Source: CAWDPQ01 sp049642465 (GTDB taxonomy: Bacteria > Acidobacteriota > Vicinamibacteria > Vicinamibacterales > 2-12-FULL-66-21). Taken from it: DNA of 41,727 bases. The notes under the pieces were generated by a model that worked only from the letters and a program-made list of their open reading frames with translations, was not told where the DNA came from and searched no databases. Where the stretch lies: NCBI GenBank assembly GCA_049642465.1, contig JBAROV010000172.1, positions 1 through 41,727 of the forward strand, given 5' to 3'. A program made the translations under genes and the position numbers. Below, one piece after another: positions 28,045 to 37,580 of the stretch. How positions within the stretch are numbered: position 1 is the first letter of the stretch; every line of letters starts with the position of its first letter.

Positions 28045-28045
<1 letters not shown>
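26654..28045 (-). CDS. actC: ActC, NrfD-like quinone-binding membrane subunit of ACIII
   Basis: The 463-residue protein is a ten-helix NrfD/PsrC-type subunit. Conserved stretches are GIGHAGTLISAILLL, IHTGRPW, RSPLIWDVFAVSTYGTVSLLFWY, YETAYLILAGMSTPLVLSVH, FPPYFVAGAIYAGFAMV and FVIIVTSLHRDFLPSSW. In ACIII structures the quinol site lies in this subunit close to the [3Fe-4S] cluster of ActB. It overlaps the actB stop by 1 bp, so the complex is made from one coupled message. A second copy lies at 33482. Confidence 0.95.
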
Positions 28046-31172
<3,127 letters not shown>

Positions 31173-31176
<4 letters not shown>

Positions 31177-31832
31177 CGGTGACATGTCGAACAGCTCGTG
31201 AGCTGCGCGACGCTCGCAATCTTGTAGTCCCGCACGAGCCGTTCGCCCAACCCAGGGTCGTTGGCTGACGGCTCCCACGTCATGTTGAAGACTTCTTCGC
31301 GAGGGCGGACGAACTTCGCGGGATTCCGGTGACAGTCGAGGCACCACGACATCGTCAGCGTCGACTGCTGGTACAGCAAAGGCATGCGATCGACCGGGCC
31401 GTGGCAGGTGGCGCAGCCGACGCCCTGCCTCACGTGAATGCTGTGGTTGAAGTAGACGAAGTCCGGCAGATCGTGAACGCGCGTCCACTGGAGCGGCGTG
31501 TTGTCGCGAAAGCTCGCGCGGACTGGTTCGAGGATCGGAGCCGTCGCCCAAATCTGCGAGTGGCAATTCATGCAGGTCTTGGTCGGCGGAATATTGGCAA
31601 AGGAGGATTCTTCAACGGATGTGTGGCAATACCGGCAGTCGATCCCCATGCCCCCGACGTGATGCGCATGGCTGAACTGGATGGGCTGTTCGATGTGCAC
31701 CGCCTGGTTCGTGTTGTAGCCGGACCAGTTGAGTGCCGCGAGCGTGGCTCCCAGGCTGGCGACGAAGACCAGAACTGCGAGGATGCTGAGCCGGGAGTAG
31801 ATATTGGAGTAGCGATGGAAGAGTTGACTCAT
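31173..31832 (-). CDS. actA: ActA, pentaheme cytochrome c of ACIII
   Basis: The 219-residue protein has one N-terminal membrane segment (about residues 15-36) and five CxxCH heme sites: CRYCH (66-70), CMNCH (87-91), CATCH (140-144), CLDCH (164-168) and CSTCH (214-218). It is the periplasmic multiheme subunit of alternative complex III, receiving electrons from the ActB clusters. It is the first gene of a twelve-gene operon running to 19091. Its promoter is placed at 32062-32090, giving a leader of roughly 220 nt. No strong Shine-Dalgarno is seen before the ATG at 31832. Confidence 0.95.
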
Positions 31833-32061
31833 CGTGGTCGACGTCTGCGCCGCTAGCCAACCGGGGTTCGTCTCGACATCACGTCCCTCATGCGTAACTG
31901 TCGAGCGTGGGCCCGCACCAAACGCTTAAGCCTACTCGAACTCGCGCCTTTGCATGAAGTGGACCCGCAGCGGTCGGCGGTCGATCTCTGCAATGTGTCG
32001 GTGTCGCGACGCGCGGCGCCCGTCCACGTCCGGCGGGTCAGCGGCTCGGTTGTCGTTCCTC

Positions 32062-32090
32062 ATAATGTGAAACTTTTCACAAAGTGTCAA
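32062..32090 (-). promoter_or_regulatory. Promoter of the act-cox operon (sigma70 type)
   Basis: On the minus strand TTGACA (32085-32090, a perfect -35) is followed by 17 bp and CATTAT (32062-32067, 4 of 6 to TATAAT). The spacer is the ideal length. It directs transcription towards actA, with an expected start near 32055. A perfect inverted repeat fills most of its spacer. Confidence 0.65.
32066..32081. promoter_or_regulatory. CRP/FNR-family-type operator palindrome
   Basis: TGTGAAACTTTTCACA is a perfect inverted repeat with 7-bp arms and a 2-bp centre. It matches the CRP consensus TGTGA-N6-TCACA at every fixed position. It lies between the -35 and -10 of the act promoter and overlaps the -10 by 2 bp, a position that would block polymerase. 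Relative to the rightward monooxygenase promoter its centre is about 66 bp upstream of the expected transcription start. The regulator is not in the window. Confidence 0.65.
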
Positions 32091-32124
32091 CGGGGCCGGC
32101 ACAGACGTCACGCCGCCGCTTGTT

Positions 32125-32133
32125 TGCTATCAT
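32125..32133 (+). promoter_or_regulatory. Extended -10 promoter of the flavin monooxygenase
   Basis: TGCTATCAT matches the extended -10 form TGn-TATAAT with 5 of 6 in the hexamer. The -35 region is poor (ACGTCA at 32105-32110), as is usual for extended -10 promoters. It lies 65 bp before the ATG at 32199. Confidence 0.4.
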
Positions 32134-32198
32134 CCCGTGCCGGCCGCTCATGGGCCTGCGCACTGCGGGAGGATGTCGGTCCGCGGGAGTTACGCTCG

Positions 32199-33422
32199 AT
32201 GTTTCGACACACGGATCCTGAAGTTCTTGTCGTCGGCGCCGGTCCGGTTGGCCTGATTGCGTCACTGTTCCTGCAGCAGCACGGGGTCAGGGTGGAGGTC
32301 GTCGACATGCACCAGCGGACGACCCAGCACAGCTACGCGCTCGCCATCCATCCGCGCACGCTCCGGATTCTCGACGAGGCAGGGCTGAGCGAAGGGCTGA
32401 TTCACGCGGGGCGGAAACTGACGAAGGTCGCTTATTACGAAGGACGAGAGAGGCGCGCCGAGATCGACTATTCCGCCCTCGCCTCCAAGCATCCATATCT
32501 CCTCGTTCTCCGCCAAAGCCTGCTGGAGAGGGCCGTCGAGGACGCGCTCCATCGGAAGAATCTCAAGGTTCTCTGGGGATACCGTCTCGAGTCCCTCGAC
32601 GCCGCCGCCGCTCTCCGGGCGGAGGTGGCGAAGCTCGACCAGGTCGCAACCGGCTACCCAATCGCGCGAAGCGAATGGGTCGTCGTGCGAAAAGAAACCA
32701 TCCGACCTGGCTACGTGATCGGCGCCGACGGGTACGACTCGACCGTGCGGCGGATGGCGGGCATCGATATGGAGGAGCATGACGGGGCCCAGATCTTCTC
32801 GGTCTATGAAATCGAGGCGACGGGAGAGCTTCCCGCCGAGGTGCGCGTCATTCTCGATCCAGACCTGACGAGCGTCTACTGGCCTCTCGAGGCGGGGCGA
32901 TGCCGCTGGGGATTTCAGATCCAGGACGCCTCGGGACACACCGGATCGATGGAGCGACTCGAGCAGCTGATCGCCGCGAGAGCTCCCTGGTGGACGGCGC
33001 GTCCAACACAGATTTACTGGTCGACGCACGCCCTCTTCGAGTGGCGCCTCGCGCAGCGCTTCGGTCAAGGCGGCGTCTGGCTCGCCGGCGACGCCGCGCA
33101 CCAGGCGGCTCCGGTCGGCGTGCAGAGCATGAATTCAGGGCTGATGGAAGCGCGCGAGCTGGCCACCCGCATGACGCGGATCCTGCGCGCGGGGGCGCCC
33201 GCGACGCTCCTCGAGGAGTTCGCAACCGAGACGCACGAGGCGTGGCAATGGCTCATCGGCGCTGGCGGGGAAGTGCGCGCGCTTCCCGGCGCCGACCCGT
33301 GGGTCCGAGAGACCCGCGCGAGGATCCTTGCCTGCGTTCCAGCCTCGGGCGACGACCTCGAACAGCTTCTCGGTCAGATCGGTCTGACAGCGACGCGGCG
33401 AGACACCCGTCCGGGTGCTTGA
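32199..33422 (+). CDS. FAD-dependent monooxygenase (group A flavoprotein hydroxylase)
   Basis: The 407-residue protein has the three flavin-hydroxylase signatures: the dinucleotide-binding GAGPVG (residues 13-18), the DG motif in VIGADGYDSTVR (177-178), and the GD motif in WLAGDAAHQAAPVGVQSMNSG (297-298). Substrates of this family are aromatic rings, including phenols, ubiquinone precursors and antibiotics. The final substrate cannot be told. It faces away from actA and runs into the second respiratory cluster, whose actC-like gene starts 59 bp after its stop. A role in ring hydroxylation of a quinone is conceivable but rests on position alone. The start at 32199 just precedes the Rossmann strand; no clear Shine-Dalgarno. 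Confidence 0.85.
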   Translation: MFRHTDPEVLVVGAGPVGLIASLFLQQHGVRVEVVDMHQRTTQHSYALAIHPRTLRILDEAGLSEGLIHAGRKLTKVAYYEGRERRAEIDYSALASKHPYLLVLRQSLLERAVEDALHRKNLKVLWGYRLESLDAAAALRAEVAKLDQVATGYPIARSEWVVVRKETIRPGYVIGADGYDSTVRRMAGIDMEEHDGAQIFSVYEIEATGELPAEVRVILDPDLTSVYWPLEAGRCRWGFQIQDASGHTGSMERLEQLIAARAPWWTARPTQIYWSTHALFEWRLAQRFGQGGVWLAGDAAHQAAPVGVQSMNSGLMEARELATRMTRILRAGAPATLLEEFATETHEAWQWLIGAGGEVRALPGADPWVRETRARILACVPASGDDLEQLLGQIGLTATRRDTRPGA

Positions 33423-33447
33423 CTCGCGCGATACGCGATGGTACAAA
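33419..33447 (+). promoter_or_regulatory. Promoter of the second respiratory operon
   Basis: TTGACT (33419-33424, 5 of 6) is followed by 17 bp and TACAAA (33442-33447, 4 of 6). The -35 contains the stop codon of the monooxygenase. Expected start near 33454 gives a leader of about 28 nt before the TTG at 33482. It would allow the actC2-coxB2 operon to be transcribed apart from the monooxygenase. Confidence 0.5.
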
Positions 33448-33481
33448 CTGCCACTTTTCAAACTCAGAGCGGGGAACAGGC

Positions 33482-34942
33482 TTGGCCCAGTCGGAAGCAG
33501 AGCTGCTAGACAACCCTGTGGCGGGCCATCCGCCGCTCATCCTGCGCGCGCCGGACTTCCACTCCATCACCGAGGTCGTCGCCGAGCCGGTCGAGCGTCG
33601 GACCCCCATCGGCTGGTGGTTGTTCTTCTTCCCTTCGCTCGCGCTTCTCGGCCTCCTCGGCGTCGCGGTCTCGTGGCTTTTCTGGGAGGGGATCGGCATC
33701 TGGGGCCTCAACGTCCCCGTCGGCTGGGCGTGGGACATCACGAACTTCGTATTCTGGGTCGGGATAGGGCACGCCGGGACGCTCATCTCGGCGATCCTCT
33801 TCCTCTTCCGCCAGAAATGGCGCACGTCGATCAACCGCGCAGCGGAGGCAATGACCATCTTCGCGGTGATGTGCGCCTTGACGTTCCCGGGGATCCACGT
33901 CGGACGCGTCTGGGTCGCTTACTGGATGTTTCCGATCCCGAACCAGATGGGGATGTGGCCCAACTTTCGGAGCCCCCTTCTCTGGGATGTTTTCGCGGTC
34001 AGCATCTACGGAACCGTCTCGCTCCTGTTCTGGTACGTCGGCCTGATCCCGGACCTGGCGACGATTCGCGATCGCGCGCAAACCCCCACCCGGAGGTTCA
34101 TCTACGGTCTCCTGGCTCTCGGATGGCGGGGCTCCGTGAGGCAATGGCATCACTACGAAACCGCCTACCTCATTCTGGCCGCCCTGGCGACGCCGCTCGT
34201 CCTCTCGGTTCATTCGATCGTCTCGATGGATTTCGCGGTCTCAGTCCTCCCTGGATGGCACACGACGATCTTTCCGCCCTACTTCGTCGCCGGTGCGATC
34301 TTCTCCGGGTTCGCCATGGTGCTGACGCTCATGGTGATCTGCCGCAAGGCGTTCCGCCTCGAGCACATCATCACCCTCCGGCACTTCGACTACATGGCGA
34401 AGATCATGCTCGTGACGGGGTCGATGGTCGGCTACGCCTATGCCACGGAGTTCTTCACCTCCTGGTACAGTGGAAACCCCTACGAGTTCTTCACGTTCCT
34501 GAACCGCGCGCTCGGACCGTACGCCTGGGCCTACTGGATCATGGTCGCCTGCAACGTGATCAGCCCCCAGATCTTCTGGTTCAAGAAGGCGCGCACGAGC
34601 ATCCCGATCCTGTTCGTGCTGTCGATCGTCATCAACGTCGGCATGTGGTTCGAGCGCTTCGTGATCATCGTGACGTCACTGCATCGTGACTTCCTTCCCT
34701 CAGCCTGGGGCTACTTCACCCCCACGATCTGGGACGTGTCGTGTCTGCTCGGGAGCTTCGGGCTCTTCTTCACGATGTTCTGCCTGTTCGTGCGCTTTCT
34801 GCCGATGGTGGCCACAGCGGAGGTCAAGACCGTGCTGCCGCAGGCCGATCCGCACTGGAAGGCCGGCCCCGAACGCGAGATCAAGGACCACCGAACTGCC
34901 CCGCGGCCCCGTACGACGCCGGAGCCCGAAGGGGCCGCCTGA
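33482..34942 (+). CDS. Second ActC: NrfD-like quinone-binding membrane subunit
   Basis: The 486-residue protein closely resembles the ActC at 26654-28045. It has GIGHAGTLISAILFLFRQKWRTSINRAAEAMTIFA-type sequence, RSPLLWDVFAVSIYGTVSLLFWY, YETAYLILAALATPLVLSVHS, FPPYFVAGAIFSGFAMV, and FVIIVTSLHRDFLPSAW. Ten membrane helices are expected. Residues implied in quinol binding in the family (the GHAGTLISAIL and IHVGR regions) are kept. It has longer N- and C-termini than the first copy; the tail is charged and Pro-rich. The start is TTG at 33482 with GGGGA 7 nt upstream; no ATG fits. The next gene overlaps by TGATG. No actA or actB precedes it, which is unusual. Confidence 0.9.
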   Translation: MAQSEAELLDNPVAGHPPLILRAPDFHSITEVVAEPVERRTPIGWWLFFFPSLALLGLLGVAVSWLFWEGIGIWGLNVPVGWAWDITNFVFWVGIGHAGTLISAILFLFRQKWRTSINRAAEAMTIFAVMCALTFPGIHVGRVWVAYWMFPIPNQMGMWPNFRSPLLWDVFAVSIYGTVSLLFWYVGLIPDLATIRDRAQTPTRRFIYGLLALGWRGSVRQWHHYETAYLILAALATPLVLSVHSIVSMDFAVSVLPGWHTTIFPPYFVAGAIFSGFAMVLTLMVICRKAFRLEHIITLRHFDYMAKIMLVTGSMVGYAYATEFFTSWYSGNPYEFFTFLNRALGPYAWAYWIMVACNVISPQIFWFKKARTSIPILFVLSIVINVGMWFERFVIIVTSLHRDFLPSAWGYFTPTIWDVSCLLGSFGLFFTMFCLFVRFLPMVATAEVKTVLPQADPHWKAGPEREIKDHRTAPRPRTTPEPEGAA

Positions 34943-35499
34943 TGCCGCTCCTCGTCCCTCGGCTCCCAAAGGGGCCTTACTACGGAATCCTCGCCGAATT
35001 CGCAACACCGGCGGACCTCTATCACGCGTGCGAACGGGTGCGTGACGCGGGCTTCTCCCGGTGGGACGCCCACTCTCCGTTCCCCGTTCACGGCCTCGAT
35101 AGAGCGATGGGCCTTCGACCCTCCCCGCTTCCCTGGATCGTCCTTGGGATGGGACTGTTGGGGGCCGCGCTGGGGTTCGCTCTGCAGTGGTGGGTCCACG
35201 CCCGCGCCTACCCGCTCGTCATCAGTGGCAAACCGTACTTCTCCTGGCCGGCCTACATTCCGATCACGTTCGAACTCGGTGTCCTCTTCGGTGCGCTCGG
35301 CGCTGTGTTCGGCATGCTCGGCCTGAACCGCCTCCCCATGCATTACCATCCGCTCTTCCGATCCAAGGTCTTCGAGCGGGTGACCGACGATGCCTTCTTT
35401 ATCTCGATCGAATCGTGGGATCCCCGCTTTGATGCGTCGGCGACCACGAAACTGCTCGAATCCCTGGGCGCACGAAGCGTCGAGCTGCTGGAGTCCTGA
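34942..35499 (+). CDS. Second ActD: DUF3341 membrane subunit
   Basis: The 185-residue protein matches the ActD layout: PYYGILAEFATPADLYHACERV, HSPFPVHGLDRAMGL, two membrane segments (about 55-80 and 97-122), YIPITFELGVLFGALGAVFGML, LPMHYHPLF, and the ending DDAFFISIESWDPRFD...SLGARSVELLES. It aligns end to end with the 184-residue ActD at 26080. The ATG overlaps the stop of actC2 (TGATG), and its stop abuts the actF2 start codon with no gap. It is a structural membrane subunit of an ACIII-type complex. Confidence 0.92.
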   Translation: MPLLVPRLPKGPYYGILAEFATPADLYHACERVRDAGFSRWDAHSPFPVHGLDRAMGLRPSPLPWIVLGMGLLGAALGFALQWWVHARAYPLVISGKPYFSWPAYIPITFELGVLFGALGAVFGMLGLNRLPMHYHPLFRSKVFERVTDDAFFISIESWDPRFDASATTKLLESLGARSVELLES

Positions 35500-36714
35500 A
35501 TGATCCCCCAACGCGATCAGGTATCGCTGCTGCCCGAGCAAGCGACGATCCCTCCGGGGCATCCGTGGAACCGCATGCCGGTCATTGCCGCCGTCTCTGC
35601 GCTGCTGGGGGCGGTGGCGTGCGCCATTCTGGGGGCGGCTAATCCCAAACAATTCTTCTTTTCGTGGCTCGTGTCGTTTCTGTTCTTTCTGAGCCTGACC
35701 CTCGGCGCGCTCTTTTTTGTGCTGATCCAGTACGCGGCGCAGGCAGGATGGGGGATCGTGGTCCGACGGATCGGGGAGACGATCTTCGCCATCCTCCCGG
35801 TGATGGCGGCGCTTTCTCTGCCGGTGTTTCTCGGCCTGCACGATCTTTACTCGTGGACCGTCCCCGGGGCCGCCGAGCACGATGCGCTGCTTCGCTGGAA
35901 GGCGCCCTACCTCAACGTGCCGTTCTTTCTGATCCGGGCGGCGCTCTATTTCGGAATCTGGTCCTTCATCGCCCTGTTCTACTACCGCAGCTCGCGCCGA
36001 CAGGATTCGACGGGGGATTACGAAGTGTCAGCCCGCCTGCGCCGCCTCGCCGGACCCGCCATCATCGTCCTCGCGCTGACCCAGACGTTCGCCTCGATCG
36101 ACTGGATCATGTCGCTCACGCCGCACTGGTACTCGACCATGTTTGGCGTCTATTTCTTCGCGGGCTCCTTCGTGGGGTTCATTGCCCTTCTCTCGGTCGT
36201 CGCGGTGGCGATGCGCCGCGCCGGGCTGCTGGACTCGGTCATCAGTGCCGAGCACCTGCACGATATCGGAAAGCTCTTGTTTGCTTTCACGGCGTTCTGG
36301 GCCTACATCGCCTTCTCACAGTTCTTCCTCATGTGGTACGCGAACCTCCCGGAGGAGACGATCTGGTACAAGGCCCGAATCGAGGGGTCCTGGATGCAGG
36401 TCTCGCTCTTCTTGATGGTGGGACATTTCGTGGCTCCGTTCTTCTACTTGATGGGGCGGACCGTCAAACGGAAGAACGCGACGCTGGCCATCGGAGGCGC
36501 GTGGCTGCTCGCCATGCACTTCGTCGATCTCTACTGGCAGGTCATGCCGACGCTGCACCCGGAGGGGCTCCGCCCGACAGTTCTGGACGTGGCTGCACTC
36601 GTAACGATCGGCGGGTGTTTCGTGGCGGCGGCGAGCTGGTTGATGCGCCGGCAGGCCCTGGTTCCCCTGCGCGACCCGAGACTCGCCGAATCGCTGGCCT
36701 TCGAGAATGTTTGA
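35500..36714 (+). CDS. Second ActF: quinol oxidoreductase membrane subunit
   Basis: The 404-residue protein has the ActF features ALTQTFASIDWIMSLTPHWYSTMFGVY, EHLHDIGKLLFAFTAFWAYIAFSQFFLMWYANLPEETIWY and VGHFVAPFFYLMGRTVKR. It matches the ActF at 24272 over the whole length, with ten membrane helices expected. The ATG follows the actD2 stop with no gap. After it, 106 bp of intergenic sequence precede the cupredoxin gene instead of an actE-type cytochrome. Confidence 0.92.
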   Translation: MIPQRDQVSLLPEQATIPPGHPWNRMPVIAAVSALLGAVACAILGAANPKQFFFSWLVSFLFFLSLTLGALFFVLIQYAAQAGWGIVVRRIGETIFAILPVMAALSLPVFLGLHDLYSWTVPGAAEHDALLRWKAPYLNVPFFLIRAALYFGIWSFIALFYYRSSRRQDSTGDYEVSARLRRLAGPAIIVLALTQTFASIDWIMSLTPHWYSTMFGVYFFAGSFVGFIALLSVVAVAMRRAGLLDSVISAEHLHDIGKLLFAFTAFWAYIAFSQFFLMWYANLPEETIWYKARIEGSWMQVSLFLMVGHFVAPFFYLMGRTVKRKNATLAIGGAWLLAMHFVDLYWQVMPTLHPEGLRPTVLDVAALVTIGGCFVAAASWLMRRQALVPLRDPRLAESLAFENV

Positions 36715-36728
36715 GCGAGACCCCGCTG

Positions 36729-36757
36729 TTGCACAGACGGCGGGCCCGGTGTAAAGT
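36729..36757 (+). promoter_or_regulatory. Possible internal promoter before the cupredoxin gene
   Basis: TTGCAC (36729-36734) and TAAAGT (36752-36757) are 17 bp apart in the 106-bp gap after actF2. Match to consensus is moderate (3 and 4 of 6). A perfect 13-bp inverted repeat CGTCAC-G-GTGACG (36788-36800) follows and could be an operator or an mRNA hairpin in the leader, 8 bp ahead of the Shine-Dalgarno GGAGG (36808-36812). Confidence 0.3.
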
Positions 36758-36820
36758 CGGCCCATTCTGACGATTTGACGAAGATAGCGTCACGGTGACG
36801 ACGAAGCGGAGGTTTTTGCG

Positions 36821-37561
36821 ATGACCAAGGAGCGAAGCGTGCGCGGAACAGGAAACAGGTTGCGGCTCGCCGCAGGGCTGGTCGCGTTATCGGTGTGGCC
36901 GGGCGTGGCCTTCGCCGCCTCGTCTATTACAGGGACCATCACCTTCGCCGGAAAAGCCCCCAACCTCAAGCCGCTCAGCATGGACGCCGATCCGGCGTGC
37001 GCCAAGAAACACTCGGCACCCGTGCCGAACGAGATGCTCCTCCTCGGCAGCGGCAACACCATGGGGAACATCATGGTTTGGGTCTCGAAAGGCGTTCCGG
37101 CAGGGAAGACGTGGCCCGCTCCGAAGACTCCTGCGGTTCTCGATCAAAGAGGCTGTCAGTACATGCCGCACGTGATGGGAGTGATGGTCGGACAGCCGTA
37201 CCGGATCCTCAACTCCGACGGCATTCTCCACAACGTCCACCCGCTGCCAAAGATCAACAAGGGGTTCAACAAGCCCATGCCGGCGACGGTCAAAGAGGCG
37301 ACCGTGACGTTCGACAAGCCGGAGTCAAACTTCCAGATCAAGTGCGACGTGCATCCCTGGATGATCGCCTACGTCGGCGTCTTCACCCATCCTTTCTTCT
37401 CCGTGACAGGCGCGGACGGGAAGTTCACGATCTCCGGTCTCGACCCGGGAACGTACGAGATCAGCGCCTGGCATGAACGTCTGGGGACTCAGACCGCCAC
37501 AATCACGGTTGGCGCGAACGACAAGAAGACCCAGGACTTCAAGTTCTCAACCGCAAAGTAG
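36821..37561 (+). CDS. Exported cupredoxin (blue-copper-like) electron carrier candidate
   Basis: The 246-residue protein has a signal peptide (about residues 1-33, ending GVAFAA). A cupredoxin domain carries the type-1 copper ligand pattern: a His in LHNVHP (His137 or His140), then Cys175, His178 and Met181 in CDVHPWM. A carboxypeptidase-regulatory-like beta-sandwich follows (about 186-246, TGADGKFTISGLDPGTYEI). Such proteins occur in the periplasm as electron carriers or copper-binding factors. It occupies the place between actF2 and coxA2 where the first operon has no copper carrier, so it may pass electrons to CuA of the second oxidase. The start is set by GGAGG at 36808-36812. Function as a carrier is inferred. 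Confidence 0.82.
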   Translation: MTKERSVRGTGNRLRLAAGLVALSVWPGVAFAASSITGTITFAGKAPNLKPLSMDADPACAKKHSAPVPNEMLLLGSGNTMGNIMVWVSKGVPAGKTWPAPKTPAVLDQRGCQYMPHVMGVMVGQPYRILNSDGILHNVHPLPKINKGFNKPMPATVKEATVTFDKPESNFQIKCDVHPWMIAYVGVFTHPFFSVTGADGKFTISGLDPGTYEISAWHERLGTQTATITVGANDKKTQDFKFSTAK

Positions 37562-37580
37562 CGAACCGGAGAACAGTCGC

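Larger units (their letters stand above)
31833..32198. other. 366-bp divergent control region between the two respiratory clusters
   Basis: No gene is supported here. It contains the act-operon promoter and its palindromic operator (32062-32090), the extended -10 box for the rightward flavin monooxygenase (32125-32133), and a roughly 220-nt leader ahead of actA. The leader holds a 12-codon minus-strand reading frame (ATG at 31891 to TAG at 31853) that would end 20 nt before actA; whether it is translated is unknown. Confidence 0.6.

Noticed and set aside
31177..31566. 130-residue upstream extension of ActB
   Set aside because: It overlaps actA in another frame and has no similarity to ActB. 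The ATGA overlap with the actA stop fixes the start at 31176.
31853..31891. 12-codon reading frame in the actA leader as an attenuator peptide
   Set aside because: No Shine-Dalgarno, no run of regulatory codons and no terminator hairpin nearby. Mentioned only in the gap entry.
32900..33481. 194-residue upstream extension of the second ActC
   Set aside because: It overlaps the monooxygenase in another frame. ActC similarity begins after the TTG at 33482.
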